DNA of 64,000 nt from Clostridiales bacterium (GTDB taxonomy: Bacteria > Bacillota > Clostridia > Lachnospirales > Lachnospiraceae), in contig JAJBTU010000004.1 in NCBI GenBank assembly GCA_020860715.1, forward strand, positions 1 through 64,000. Direction: 5' to 3'. Below are positions 17,699 to 26,865 of the stretch, piece by piece. The notes below the pieces were generated by a model. The model was not told the origin of the DNA. It searched no databases and worked only from the letters and a program-made list of their open reading frames with translations. Positions within the stretch are counted from its first letter, which is position 1; every line of letters starts with the position of its first letter. Made by a program: the position numbers and the translations under genes.

Positions 17699-17861
17699 AA
17701 AGTTGAAATGAGAGATTTGTTGAGGTTGTGGAGCCTTGTTACGGAGCATCTGGCGAACAGAACCTATTTGACGTGTTTCAAGGCTCTGCGGGAACGGGGT
17801 ACCTGCCTTTTGGATATATCCACAGTACGAATGTCGAAAATAATATAAAATTCTCCCATTT

Positions 17862-19283
17862 CTATATGCGTACGGCCTCCGCGATCATTTCACTGAAAGA
17901 GGGATGCGGGTGAATCACTTCAGCAAGATCTTCCAGCGTGAGATGGTGATGTATTGCCTCGGTGAATTCACTGATCATGTCAGTCGCGCGGGCGCAGAGC
18001 ATCTGTGCGCCGAGGATGGTATGTGTGTCTTCTTCGTAAATGACTTTGACAAAGCCGCGCTCCTGAAGGGTCAGGACGGACTTTCCATTCGCCGAGCTTA
18101 ATACTTTGTGGCTGGCTGCCGCGATGCCCTTTGCTTTTGCTTCATCAAGGGTCATACCGACGGAAGCAATTTCCGGCGTGGTGTAGACACAGGAGGGAAT
18201 CAGAAGAGGCGCGGTGCTGTCAGGTATACCGGCAATATGACGTACGGCCTGAAGCCCCTGCGCAGCTGCTGCATGGGCAAGCTGTACCTGTCCGATCACG
18301 TCTCCAATCGCATAAATGCCCGGAATCGTTGTCTCATAATACTCATCTGTGAGAATGCGGCCGCGTTCTGTGGCCGGAGCACAGCCTTCGGCAAAAAGAC
18401 CTTGCGTGTACGGTCGGCGGCCTGTGGCAACCAGGACAGCCTGCGCGGTGACCGTCTGCGTTTGTTCCTTTTCCAGATAAGAGCAGCAGATGCCGTCCTC
18501 CGTCCTGGTAAGAGATTGTACGGCTGCTCCGGTATGGATATCGGTGCCTTTTTTCTTCATGGAAAGTTTCAGGCTCTGTCCGAGCTCCCGGTCCAGATTG
18601 GCAAGGAGGGACGGAAGCGCTTCCAGTATGGTAACCTTTGTGCCGAAGGCCTGCCAGATACCGGCAAATTCCACGCCGATCACTCCGCCGCCGATGATCA
18701 GCAGGGATTCGAAAGGCTCTCCGCCATAGGAGAGTAGCTCATCGCTGGTCATGACACCGGGCAGATCGTGCCCCGGTATGGGAGGCACGGAAGGCATACT
18801 GCCTGTTGCCAGAAGGATATGACTGGCTTTCAGCATCGTGACGGAATTGTCAGCGTCGGTGATGCGGACGCAGTGAAGCGACTGCTGCTCCGGTTCTGCT
18901 TTATCGCCGGGACCGGACAGAGTTTCGATTCCGGTCAGGGTTCCGACGCCGTAAAAGACATCGATCTTTGCCGCCTTCAGCCGCGCCGCGATGCCCTTTT
19001 GCAGGGAGGCGATGGTGTCTGCCTTGTGGCGCTGCACTGCCTGCATATCCAGGATCGGAGAGCCGGATGAGATGCCGAACCGGGATGCCTGCCGTATTTC
19101 GTCATGCAGGCCGGCGGTGTGGATCAGCGTTTTGGTCGGAATGCACCCGCGGTTCAGGCAGGTTCCGCCAAGGGAGTCTTTTTCAATCAGAGCCGTGTGA
19201 AGACCGAGCCGGGCAGCCTCAAAAGCCGCCTCATAGCCGCCCGGTCCGGCGCCGATGATAATGAGATCGTATGGATTGTTCAT
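17862..19283 (-). CDS. lpdA: dihydrolipoyl dehydrogenase
   Basis: This is the L-protein/E3 of the glycine cleavage system, oxidising dihydrolipoyl-GcvH with NAD+. Visible are the FAD motif IIGAGPGGYEAAFEAARLG, the redox disulfide GGTCLNRGCIPTK, the NAD-binding motif IIGGGVIGVEFA, the second FAD motif IYAIGDV and the C-terminal active-site His-Pro segment HPHPSFSEM. Its 473 residues are full length. It is last in the gcv operon and separated from lplA by about 180 nt, so a secondary promoter is possible. Confidence 0.92.
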   Translation of the reverse strand: MNNPYDLIIIGAGPGGYEAAFEAARLGLHTALIEKDSLGGTCLNRGCIPTKTLIHTAGLHDEIRQASRFGISSGSPILDMQAVQRHKADTIASLQKGIAARLKAAKIDVFYGVGTLTGIETLSGPGDKAEPEQQSLHCVRITDADNSVTMLKASHILLATGSMPSVPPIPGHDLPGVMTSDELLSYGGEPFESLLIIGGGVIGVEFAGIWQAFGTKVTILEALPSLLANLDRELGQSLKLSMKKKGTDIHTGAAVQSLTRTEDGICCSYLEKEQTQTVTAQAVLVATGRRPYTQGLFAEGCAPATERGRILTDEYYETTIPGIYAIGDVIGQVQLAHAAAAQGLQAVRHIAGIPDSTAPLLIPSCVYTTPEIASVGMTLDEAKAKGIAAASHKVLSSANGKSVLTLQERGFVKVIYEEDTHTILGAQMLCARATDMISEFTEAIHHHLTLEDLAEVIHPHPSFSEMIAEAVRI

Positions 19284-19464
19284 AGAGAGGTACCTCCGTT
19301 TCTGCAGCTATAATCTGAGTATATGTATTGTCAGTATTTTGTAACTATTCAGGACAGTACCTGGCACTTGCTGCGAGGTACGTATGAAAACGTATCTTTT
19401 ACAGGAAAAGGTTCCATAGCGCCGCGATTTTAAATGGTTTTTTTCCACTGTATTTTTATCATTT

Positions 19465-20460
19465 TTACAGATGCTCGAAAATCATGCATCGAAGATCGTG
19501 CCGGATCGTTTCCGGCGCATTTCGTTTGCTTAGAATGTCGTCAAGCGTATGCGCGAGCGACTCTGCTTCATACCTGCAGCCGGTAAACTGCGGGCCGATA
19601 TCCTGAAAACAGGCTGCTTCCATCGAGTCCGAGGAGAGCAGCGCTTCCTCGACGATGCCGCGGTTTACTTTCAATTGCAGTTCCGCCTCCCCCCAGTCAA
19701 AGCGTGCGCCGATATGGTTGGTAAAGGGAATTTTCTGTCCGTATTTCCAGGAAAAGGAAGCAAACCGTTCGCGCATGTGTTCCAGGTCTTCTAAGTCAAA
19801 ACGTTTTTCATCAAAAGATACGGCTGGTATGCCGTAGACTTCGGAGGCAGAGCGGATCATCGCTTTTTTCATGCTCTCCACGGTGATCTCCGGGCAGAGC
19901 GCAGACAGATTTACGACGCGGGAGCGGACGGAGTCAACACCGCATGACGCGAGTTTTTCGCGTGACGGGTTCAGATAGCGGGACATGGACGTGACGTCCA
20001 CATTAATCAGGAGAGTCCCGTGATGATAATAACAGCCATGCGAATCGTAGAATGCGTTGCCGGAAAATTTCTGCCCGTCAACGGCTGCGTCGTTGCGCCC
20101 GGTCATCTGCGCGTTGAGGCCGAAGGAGGCTGCCGCGCGCAAGATGACCAGCATCTGGCGAATGACATTGGAATTTTCTTTTCTCATGCAGAATGTGAAA
20201 TTGAGATTGCCCAGGTCATGGTAGACGGCACCGCCCCCGGAGAGGCGGCGGACCAGATGTCCGCCGTCCCGTTCCAGCTCGGTTACACGGCATTCCTTCC
20301 AGCAATTCTGGTTCCGTCCGATCACCACCGAGTGAGCGTTTTGCCAGAGGAACAGGATACATTCGTCCGGCTGCACATGGAACGTAAGAAATTCTTCTGC
20401 CGCCAGGTTTGCGTACGGGTCAGTCGTCCGGCTGACCCATATGGAAAGTTTTCTGATCAT
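19465..20460 (-). CDS. lplA: lipoate-protein ligase A
   Basis: Uses ATP to attach free lipoate to the acceptor lysine, here presumably of GcvH. The catalytic-domain signature RRLSGGGAVYHDLGNLNFTF is present near residue 75, preceded by VVIGRNQNCWKE, and a small C-terminal accessory domain completes 331 residues. No lipoyl synthase or octanoyltransferase lies nearby, so the cell may depend on scavenged lipoate for this operon. It starts 6 nt downstream of gcvPB in the operon. Confidence 0.88.
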   Translation of the reverse strand: MIRKLSIWVSRTTDPYANLAAEEFLTFHVQPDECILFLWQNAHSVVIGRNQNCWKECRVTELERDGGHLVRRLSGGGAVYHDLGNLNFTFCMRKENSNVIRQMLVILRAAASFGLNAQMTGRNDAAVDGQKFSGNAFYDSHGCYYHHGTLLINVDVTSMSRYLNPSREKLASCGVDSVRSRVVNLSALCPEITVESMKKAMIRSASEVYGIPAVSFDEKRFDLEDLEHMRERFASFSWKYGQKIPFTNHIGARFDWGEAELQLKVNRGIVEEALLSSDSMEAACFQDIGPQFTGCRYEAESLAHTLDDILSKRNAPETIRHDLRCMIFEHL

Positions 20461-20466
20461 ATAAAT

Positions 20467-21945
20467 TTACTCCCGGAAATACCGCACGATCGGCTTCCTG
20501 GCGGCGGCGACCTCGTCCGGACGCCGGATCGGAGCCGCCAGCGGATACTGACTCATCTCATCCGGTGTTTCCTCTGACTGTTTTAGTACGTCAAGGAAAA
20601 TCCTGATGGCCTCATCGAGCGTCTCCCGGCTTTCCGTCTCGGTCGGCTCGATCATCAGAGCTTCATGGACGATCAGAGGGAAATACATGGTAGGCGGATG
20701 AATACCGTGATCCAGAAGCGCTTTGGCGATGTCCAGCGCGGATACGCCGCGTTCCTGTTTTTCTTGCTCCAGTGTAACGACAAATTCGTGCATGCAGACC
20801 CGGTCGTAGGCCATGCGGTAGTGCCCTTTCAGGCCGTGCATCATATAATTGGCGTTCAGCACGGCTCCAGTGGCCGCCTCGGAGATGCCTTCCCGTCCGA
20901 GTGTCAGAATGTAGCAGAACGAACGGACGATGACGAGAAAATTCCCGCAGAAGCTGCGCACATCACCGATGGAGCGGTCGGCACGGCTCACAATATAATG
21001 GTTTTCCTGATCTGTGATGCCGAAATCAGAAGCACAGACAGCATCCGGAAGTGTGTTTGCGGTCAGAACCCGTATGCCGGGCAGATATTCCGCGAGAAAA
21101 TCCTTACACGCAACCGGTCCGCTTCCCGGTCCGCCTCCGCCGTGCGGTGCGGCAAAGGTCTTGTGAAGGTTCAGATGCATCACATCAAAGCCCATGTCGC
21201 CGGGGCGGGCGATTCCCATGATTGCGTTGAGGTTTGCACCGTCGTAATAGCACAGACCGCCTGCTTCGTGGACAATGCGCGTGACCTCGGCAATGTTGGG
21301 ATCAAACAGGCCGACGGTATTCGGGTTTGTGAGCATCAGACCGGCTGTATCATCGCCGACCGCCTTTTTCAGCGCGTCCAGATCGACGCATCCGTGATCA
21401 TCCGAAGCGATGTTTACAACATCAAACCCGGCCATCGCCGCACTGGCCGGATTGGTGCCGTGAGCAGAATCGGGGACGATGATCTTTGTGCGGTTTCGGT
21501 CGCCGCGGTTCGTATGGTACGCTTTGATCAGAAGGAGACCAGTGAATTCCCCATGCGCGCCCGCGGCGGGCTGCAGAGTGCACGCATCCATGCCTGTGAT
21601 CTCACAGAGCATGTCCTCCATCTTTGAAAGGACCTCCAGAGCGCCCTGTGCATCATCGACATCCTGCAGTGGATGGATGCCGGTAAAGCCCGGCAGAGCG
21701 GCGGCCTCTTCGTTGACCTTGGGATTGTATTTCATGGTGCAGGAGCCGAGCGGATAGAAGCCGTCGTTGACGCCGTGCGCCTGTTTTGCCAGCTCTGTAT
21801 AATGACGGCTGATTTCGGTTTCAGAGACTTCGGGCAGATGGAGCGGTTTTTCACGAAGCGCCGTATTCAAGACATAAGAGGAACGGCATTCGGGAACAAG
21901 CTCACTGCCGCGTCCGGGAGCGCCCATTTCAAATATCAGCTTCAT
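20467..21945 (-). CDS. gcvPB: glycine dehydrogenase (decarboxylating) subunit 2
   Basis: This is the PLP-binding half of the split P-protein, which decarboxylates glycine and passes the aminomethyl group to GcvH-bound lipoate. The PLP lysine lies in MHLNLHKTFAAPHGGGGPG, and GSCTMKYNPK and DSAHGTNPASAA are further family signatures. The 492 residues are full length. Its start overlaps the gcvPA stop by 4 nt, giving coupled synthesis of the two subunits. Confidence 0.93.
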   Translation of the reverse strand: MKLIFEMGAPGRGSELVPECRSSYVLNTALREKPLHLPEVSETEISRHYTELAKQAHGVNDGFYPLGSCTMKYNPKVNEEAAALPGFTGIHPLQDVDDAQGALEVLSKMEDMLCEITGMDACTLQPAAGAHGEFTGLLLIKAYHTNRGDRNRTKIIVPDSAHGTNPASAAMAGFDVVNIASDDHGCVDLDALKKAVGDDTAGLMLTNPNTVGLFDPNIAEVTRIVHEAGGLCYYDGANLNAIMGIARPGDMGFDVMHLNLHKTFAAPHGGGGPGSGPVACKDFLAEYLPGIRVLTANTLPDAVCASDFGITDQENHYIVSRADRSIGDVRSFCGNFLVIVRSFCYILTLGREGISEAATGAVLNANYMMHGLKGHYRMAYDRVCMHEFVVTLEQEKQERGVSALDIAKALLDHGIHPPTMYFPLIVHEALMIEPTETESRETLDEAIRIFLDVLKQSEETPDEMSQYPLAAPIRRPDEVAAARKPIVRYFRE

Positions 21946-23348
21946 ACCTGCACCTCCTCATCTTCCCGGCTTATGGATACCGGATCCGGATCATGTTCCA
22001 TTTCCGGCACGGCCTTCGTCTGCTCTTTGACAGCAGGCAGTATGGAGAGGATCATGCGGCTTAAGCTGCGGATTTCCTCTTCCGTGTTCATTTCCGTCGT
22101 GCACCAGAGCATTTCCCGCTTTCCGATTGGCAGCCCGGAAAGATAACCGTGCTTTGCGAGAGAGCGGGAGAGCAGTTCTGCGTCGCAGGGACAGATTGTA
22201 ACGAATTCATGGAAAAACTCATGGTCATATTTTCGCTGAAAACCGATTTTTTCCAGCTCTGAGAGAAGAAAATGCGCGTTTGTCACGCAGGCATCAGCGA
22301 CATTTTTAAGCCCGCGGTTTCCCATCGCGGAGAGGTAGACGGCGGCCGTCATCGCGCAGAGCGCTTCGTTGGAACAGATGTTGGATCCGGCTTTTTCACG
22401 GCGGATATGCTGTTCACGAGCCTGAAGTGTCAGCACAAAGGCACGGCTGCCTTCCGCGTCGGCCGTCTGGCCGACAATTCGTCCGGGAAGTCTGCGCATC
22501 AGGTCTTTTGTCGATGCCATGAACCCGAGATAAGGCCCTCCAAAAGCCATGGGAAGACCGAGCGGCTGCCCTTCACCGACCGCGATATCCGCACCGAATT
22601 CGCCTGGCGTTTCCAGAAGCGCAAGAGAGATGGGATTGCAGTACGCGACCAGCCTGGCGCCCGCGGCGTGAACCGATTCCGCTATTTTTCTGCAGTCCTC
22701 CATGATCCCGTAATAATTGGGAGACTGGATCAGAAGGCAGGCAGTCTCCGGACCGTTCATCGCCTCCCAGGCGGCCAGATCCGTCTGCCCGTCTTTCTCG
22801 GGCAGAATTTTCAGATCAGCGCCGCTTCCGAAACAATAGGTCTTTATCACGGATTGAATCTTTGGGTCGACAGTGCCGCTGACCACCACTGTTTTTCGCC
22901 TGCGGTCCCGGCACATGGCGAGCGCTTCCGCGGCAGCGGTGGCTCCGTCATAGACAGAGGCGTTTGAGACGTCCATCCCGGTCAGCTCACAGATCATCGT
23001 CTGGTATTCAAAGATGGACTGCAGGATGCCCTGACTGATCTCGGCCTGATAGGGCGTGTAAGCGGTGACGAATTCCTCTTTGGAGGTTACCTGCTTCACA
23101 ATAGAGGGAATATAATGGTGATAAGAACCGGCACCCCGGAAAATATGGGCAAAACGGGTGTTTTTTTCGGAAATCTCCGTTGCCTTTTGCAGAACCTCCA
23201 GCTCGGAAAGCCCGGACGGAAGAGAAAGCGGCTTCCTGCAGCGCAGCTCCTCCGGGATATCCGTATAGAGATCGTCAAAAGAGGTCATTCCGATCGCTTC
23301 CAGCATTTGCTGCCTTTCGGATGCGGTATTGGGAATGTAGCTTCCCAT
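21942..23348 (-). CDS. gcvPA: glycine dehydrogenase (decarboxylating) subunit 1
   Basis: The other half of the two-subunit P-protein found in Firmicutes and archaea. MGSYIPNTASERQQMLEAIG is the typical N-terminus, and FRGAGSYHHYIPSIV, TAYTPYQAEISQGILQ and YDGATAAAEAL are conserved. At 468 residues it is complete. It lies 14 nt after gcvH and overlaps gcvPB. Confidence 0.93.
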   Translation of the reverse strand: MGSYIPNTASERQQMLEAIGMTSFDDLYTDIPEELRCRKPLSLPSGLSELEVLQKATEISEKNTRFAHIFRGAGSYHHYIPSIVKQVTSKEEFVTAYTPYQAEISQGILQSIFEYQTMICELTGMDVSNASVYDGATAAAEALAMCRDRRRKTVVVSGTVDPKIQSVIKTYCFGSGADLKILPEKDGQTDLAAWEAMNGPETACLLIQSPNYYGIMEDCRKIAESVHAAGARLVAYCNPISLALLETPGEFGADIAVGEGQPLGLPMAFGGPYLGFMASTKDLMRRLPGRIVGQTADAEGSRAFVLTLQAREQHIRREKAGSNICSNEALCAMTAAVYLSAMGNRGLKNVADACVTNAHFLLSELEKIGFQRKYDHEFFHEFVTICPCDAELLSRSLAKHGYLSGLPIGKREMLWCTTEMNTEEEIRSLSRMILSILPAVKEQTKAVPEMEHDPDPVSISREDEEVQV

Positions 23349-23362
23349 GGTATCACTTCCTT

Positions 23363-23746
23363 TCAGTTCTTTCCTTCCTCTTCGCAGAAAGATTCATAGT
23401 CCGCGGCGTCCAGCAGTTCTTCTTCTTCTGTGAGACTGCCCACCTTCACGAACCAGGCATCGTAGGGTGCTTCGTTGATCAGTTCCGGATGATCGAGCAG
23501 TTCTTCATTGATCTGAAGTACGGTTCCGGAGACGGGAGAGTAGACGTCCGAGACAGCCTTCACGGACTCGACGTCGCCGAGTGCCTCTCCGGCAGTCAGT
23601 TCATCGCCCTCCTCCGGCAGATTGACGAAGACCAGATCGCCCAGCTCATGCTGTGCATAATCAGTCAGCCCGATGGTGGCGATGCCGTCCTCGATGCGGA
23701 CCCACTCGTGAGATTTGGAATAGCGAAGTTCTTTTGGAAAATTCAT
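23363..23746 (-). CDS. gcvH: glycine cleavage system H protein
   Basis: A 127-residue carrier protein with the lipoyl-lysine in [17 protein letters not shown]. The start [15 protein letters not shown] and the acidic C-terminus are typical. It shuttles the aminomethyl group between the P, T and L proteins; the lplA product two genes downstream can lipoylate it. GGAGGACAT provides the ribosome site. Confidence 0.94.
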   Translation of the reverse strand: MNFPKELRYSKSHEWVRIEDGIATIGLTDYAQHELGDLVFVNLPEEGDELTAGEALGDVESVKAVSDVYSPVSGTVLQINEELLDHPELINEAPYDAWFVKVGSLTEEEELLDAADYESFCEEEGKN

Positions 23747-23848
23747 AACAGATGTCCTCCTTATAATACATAGATTTTTAAGTGCTTACCGTCTGTATCG
23801 ATCCTGGCTTCAGGAAACGGCGCAAAATGTGCAAAGGCGCATTCTTTT

Positions 23849-24949
23849 TCATTTCCGGGATTTCTTCCGCGTCTCGGAATAGAAGGGAAGCGGCACGACT
23901 TCCATCTCTACCCTTCGTCCGCGGACATCCGCCGTCAGCTTTGTACCCACTGCGGAAACATCCGGCGCTACGAGAGCCATGGCGATGGGGTATCCGAGAT
24001 AAGGCGCATGTGTGCCGGAGGTTGTTTCTCCTATAGGAGTATCCCCCTGATAAACCGTCATATGCTCCCGTACGATGCCGCGACCTGTGACTTTAAGGCC
24101 GACCCGGATGCGGGTGAGCGGCTTTGCGGTCAACGCGTCCTTTCCGATAAAATCATCTTTCAGAAGCTTGACGGCGAAGTTCAGTCCTGCTTCGAGAGGC
24201 GAGATGCTCTCGTTCATCTCGTGTCCATAAAGCGGCATTCCCGCTTCGAGGCGCAGCGTGTCTCTCGCACCAAGTCCGCAGGGGAGCAGACCGTCCTCTT
24301 TGCCGGTCTCAAGCAGCAGCTTCCACATTGCCGGGGCGTCCTCTGCCGCCAGATAAAGCTCGTATCCGTCCGAGCCGGTGTAGCCGCTTCTGGAGATGAC
24401 ACAGCGCATCCCGTGGGTGGAAGTATCGAAATTTGCGCTGTAATATCTGACGGGAAAGGCTTCCTGCGGCAGCAGGCGTCCGAGGATTTCTTTCGCTTTC
24501 GGTCCCTGTACGGCAATCTGCGCGACAGAGTCGGAAATGTCAGTAAATACAGCGTTTCCTTCTTCATGTCCCTTCATCCAGGCAAAATCTTTCTCTTTGT
24601 TGGCGGCGTTGACCACGATGAAATAGTGATCTTCTTTCACTTTATAAACGATCAGGTCGTCAACGCAGCCGCCGTCCTCCTGACACATCACGCTGTAGCG
24701 CGCCTGGCCGTCTGTCATATTGGTGAAATCGTTGGTCAGCAGGCGGTTCAGAAGTGACAGCGCGTCCGAACCGGTGCAGGTGATCTCCCCCATGTGGGAA
24801 ACGTCGAACAGACCGCAGGCCTTTCGCACAGCCATGTGTTCGGCGATCACGCCGGCCTCATACTGCACCGGCATCAGGTATCCGGCAAACGGCACCATCC
24901 TGCCGCCGGATTGTCTGTGGGTTTCGTAAAGCGGTGTTGTTTTTTCCAT
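23849..24949 (-). CDS. gcvT: glycine cleavage system T protein (aminomethyltransferase)
   Basis: Transfers the one-carbon unit from GcvH to tetrahydrofolate, releasing ammonia. I start it at 24949 (MEKTTPLYETHRQSGGRMV, behind GAGGAGGGAC) rather than at the longer frame from 25039, which would begin inside the riboswitch terminator. Conserved pieces are FDVSHMGEI, YSVMCQEDGG.VDDLIVY, SRSGYTGSDGYELY and LEAGMPLYGHEM. The 366 residues are normal. It is the first gene of the operon and sits directly below the glycine riboswitch. Confidence 0.93.
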   Translation of the reverse strand: MEKTTPLYETHRQSGGRMVPFAGYLMPVQYEAGVIAEHMAVRKACGLFDVSHMGEITCTGSDALSLLNRLLTNDFTNMTDGQARYSVMCQEDGGCVDDLIVYKVKEDHYFIVVNAANKEKDFAWMKGHEEGNAVFTDISDSVAQIAVQGPKAKEILGRLLPQEAFPVRYYSANFDTSTHGMRCVISRSGYTGSDGYELYLAAEDAPAMWKLLLETGKEDGLLPCGLGARDTLRLEAGMPLYGHEMNESISPLEAGLNFAVKLLKDDFIGKDALTAKPLTRIRVGLKVTGRGIVREHMTVYQGDTPIGETTSGTHAPYLGYPIAMALVAPDVSAVGTKLTADVRGRRVEMEVVPLPFYSETRKKSRK

Positions 24950-25036
24950 ATAGTCCCTCCTCGTTTTTTGCGGTTTCCAGGGTCGGAAATCGGAACGCAG
25001 GCGTTTCATTCCTGACCTTTTGGTATTATCACAGAA

Positions 25037-25074
25037 CAAAAAGAGCGCGAAACAAATAAACTGTTTCGCGCTCT
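25037..25074 (-). terminator. riboswitch expression-platform terminator
   Basis: On the minus strand a 13-bp perfect stem (25074-25062 with 25054-25042) is followed by TTTTT. It begins immediately after the second glycine aptamer, so aptamer folding can decide between termination and read-through into gcvT. Confidence 0.88.
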
Positions 25075-25245
25075 GTCATGTGACCTGAAAGATTCCCGGG
25101 ACCATCCTCCCGGTTGCTTCTTCGGCGCGGCAATCCATGCCGCTTTCCAGAGTATCGTCAGAAGCTGGTCCTTTTGCCTGAGAGTTCTTCAGCCCCTTCG
25201 GCGTACTTCCCTGTATCTCTCCCAGCTTCGTCATCCGATCTATGA
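25075..25245 (-). promoter_or_regulatory. tandem glycine riboswitch
   Basis: On the minus strand the first aptamer runs from GGGAGAGA through GCCGAAGGGGC to CTCTCAGGCAAAAGGACCAG, and the second from ACTCTGGAAAG through CGCCGAAGAAGCAA to ATCTTTCAGGTCACATGACAG. These are the conserved blocks of the two glycine-binding domains. It precedes a terminator and the gcv operon, so glycine should turn the operon on. Confidence 0.9.
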
Positions 25246-25256
25246 GATTTGTGACC

Positions 25257-25285
25257 AACCTATCACAGAAATTTGAAAAAGTCAA
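25257..25285 (-). promoter_or_regulatory. gcv operon promoter
   Basis: On the minus strand TTGACT (25285-25280) and TAGGTT (25262-25257) are separated by 17 nt. Transcription would start near 25250, at the 5' end of the glycine riboswitch. Confidence 0.6.
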
Positions 25286-25499
25286 CCTCAAAAATAAAAA
25301 TTTCCGGCTTAAAAATAAGGTTTTGACGTTAAGGGTTTCCGGACATCGAAGGAATGTGCAGGATTTCATCCAGCGCGCGGGCTTTCTCGGCGCGATGGCA
25401 CTTCATTAAGTAAGGGGAACCGGTTTAACGGAACTAAAACGGAAATTATGGATTAGCAATATCAGCAGGAGCAGTACAGCACATTCGAAAAGTTCTGTG

Positions 25500-25625
25500 T
25501 TATCTCTCCGACATAGCGCGGATCTGCTCATATCCCTGAAAAGAGTTTACGTTCATATTTACCGCATACAGTGCCAGCGCGATTTCTACCTGATTCTTTT
25601 TAAAATATTCTACGAATTTTCTCAT
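25500..25625 (-). CDS. small ORF of 41 residues
   Basis: GAGGAC lies 8 nt before the ATG at 25625. The product MRKFVEYFKKNQVEIALALY... ends FQGYEQIRAMSER. It is amphipathic, basic at the start, with a hydrophobic middle, and has no Cys. It has good codon structure and is the only gene-like frame in the 650 nt between the riboswitch and the AraC gene. I do not know the family. Confidence 0.5.
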   Translation of the reverse strand: MRKFVEYFKKNQVEIALALYAVNMNVNSFQGYEQIRAMSER

Positions 25626-25900
25626 AATCTTGTCCTCACTTTCGTAAATTCAATATCTCACAGAATTTTTCCCGATTCAGATACCGTTCTGCGTCCTGTC
25701 CGGGTCTGCTATTCTGTATGTCTGCTTTGTTTCATTTTGTTTTGCCCTGCCGCATCTGTTTTTGTTTTGCTTCGTTACGTCCATGAGCATACCGTGCTTT
25801 TGTCCCGGACAAAAGGCAGGATATTGATTTGTTTTAAGTCGATATTGACATATTCCTGGTTCAATCCTATAATGAGCGATACGGAAAGGAGACTGCAAAA

Positions 25901-26791
25901 ATGTCCACACCTTATTACGAATCCTTCCGAACGCCGCTAACATCCGGTTTTCGTATTACCTATGTGACAGCGCCGGGCGGTTATCATCCGCCGCACTGGC
26001 ATGAGGAACTGGAGATTCTCTTTCATTTAAACGGGGAAAGTGACATCACCATCGATGGGAAAAAACATCAGCTTCATCCCAAACATATGATCGTGGTAGA
26101 CGCGCGACAGGTACACAGTACTTTTTCTCATGATCTGACTTCCATGTTTGTCTCTATCCATATTTCCAAGTCTTATATGGAGAAATATATTCCGGGGCTG
26201 GACCTCTATCAGTTCCGGTGTACGCCGGAGGACATTACGGATGATAATTTTCAGGAATATCTCGATATCTGCATGCTTCTTCAGGATCTGACAAAAGTTT
26301 ATATCCGGAATCCGGTGACGCTTTCCATGGAGACCGAAGGATATGTGCTGCAGATTTTTGCGCGGCTGATCCAGTATTTTTCTCATCCGCAGAGTGCTCT
26401 GCCGGAAAATGCCAGCCGTTTAAACTCGGAACGGATCCGCACTGCCATCAGCTTTGTGATCACACATTATAAAGAGCCGATCAGCCTGCAGGATGCAGCC
26501 GATCAGCTCGGTTTCAGCAAAGAATATTTCTGTCGTTTTTTCAAAAAGACAATGGGGATGTCTTTTTTACAGTATCTGAATGAAGTACGTGCAGCTCATA
26601 TCTACCAGGATCTGGAAAACACAGACCTGTCGGTCGCGGAAATCATGGAGCAAAACGGTTTCACCAACCAGAAGCTGTTTAACCGCACGTTCAAGGCTAT
26701 CTATGGGTGCACACCGTCCGCTGTCAGGAAGGGTACCTGGAACCTATTAGAAAAAACGCCCGAAAATCAGCTTGTGAAAAGCGGGATATAA
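25901..26791 (+). CDS. AraC-family transcriptional regulator (296 aa)
   Basis: AAAGGAG precedes the ATG. The N-terminal cupin domain (YHPPHWHEELEILFHLNG) would bind a small ligand, often a sugar. The C-terminal ~100 residues hold two helix-turn-helix motifs, ISLQDAADQLGFSKEYFCRF and LSVAEIMEQNGFTNQKLFNR, with the family closing FKAIYGCTPS.VR. It is transcribed alone, divergently from the gcv operon. No target operator is evident. Confidence 0.88.
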   Translation: MSTPYYESFRTPLTSGFRITYVTAPGGYHPPHWHEELEILFHLNGESDITIDGKKHQLHPKHMIVVDARQVHSTFSHDLTSMFVSIHISKSYMEKYIPGLDLYQFRCTPEDITDDNFQEYLDICMLLQDLTKVYIRNPVTLSMETEGYVLQIFARLIQYFSHPQSALPENASRLNSERIRTAISFVITHYKEPISLQDAADQLGFSKEYFCRFFKKTMGMSFLQYLNEVRAAHIYQDLENTDLSVAEIMEQNGFTNQKLFNRTFKAIYGCTPSAVRKGTWNLLEKTPENQLVKSGI

Positions 26792-26865
26792 GGTTATAAT
26801 AGAGCAGATGTACAGCCTGTGCTGAAATGGCTGCGCTTATCATGAGAGGATTTGAGGAGGAGATT

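Noticed and set aside
17904-24757. Long plus-strand open frames across the gcv operon
   Set aside because: They are antisense shadows of GC-rich, clearly homologous minus-strand genes.
25497-25940. Plus-strand ORF of 147 residues before the AraC gene
   Set aside because: It lacks a ribosome site, has an odd residue composition, and overlaps the AraC start and the opposite-strand small ORF.
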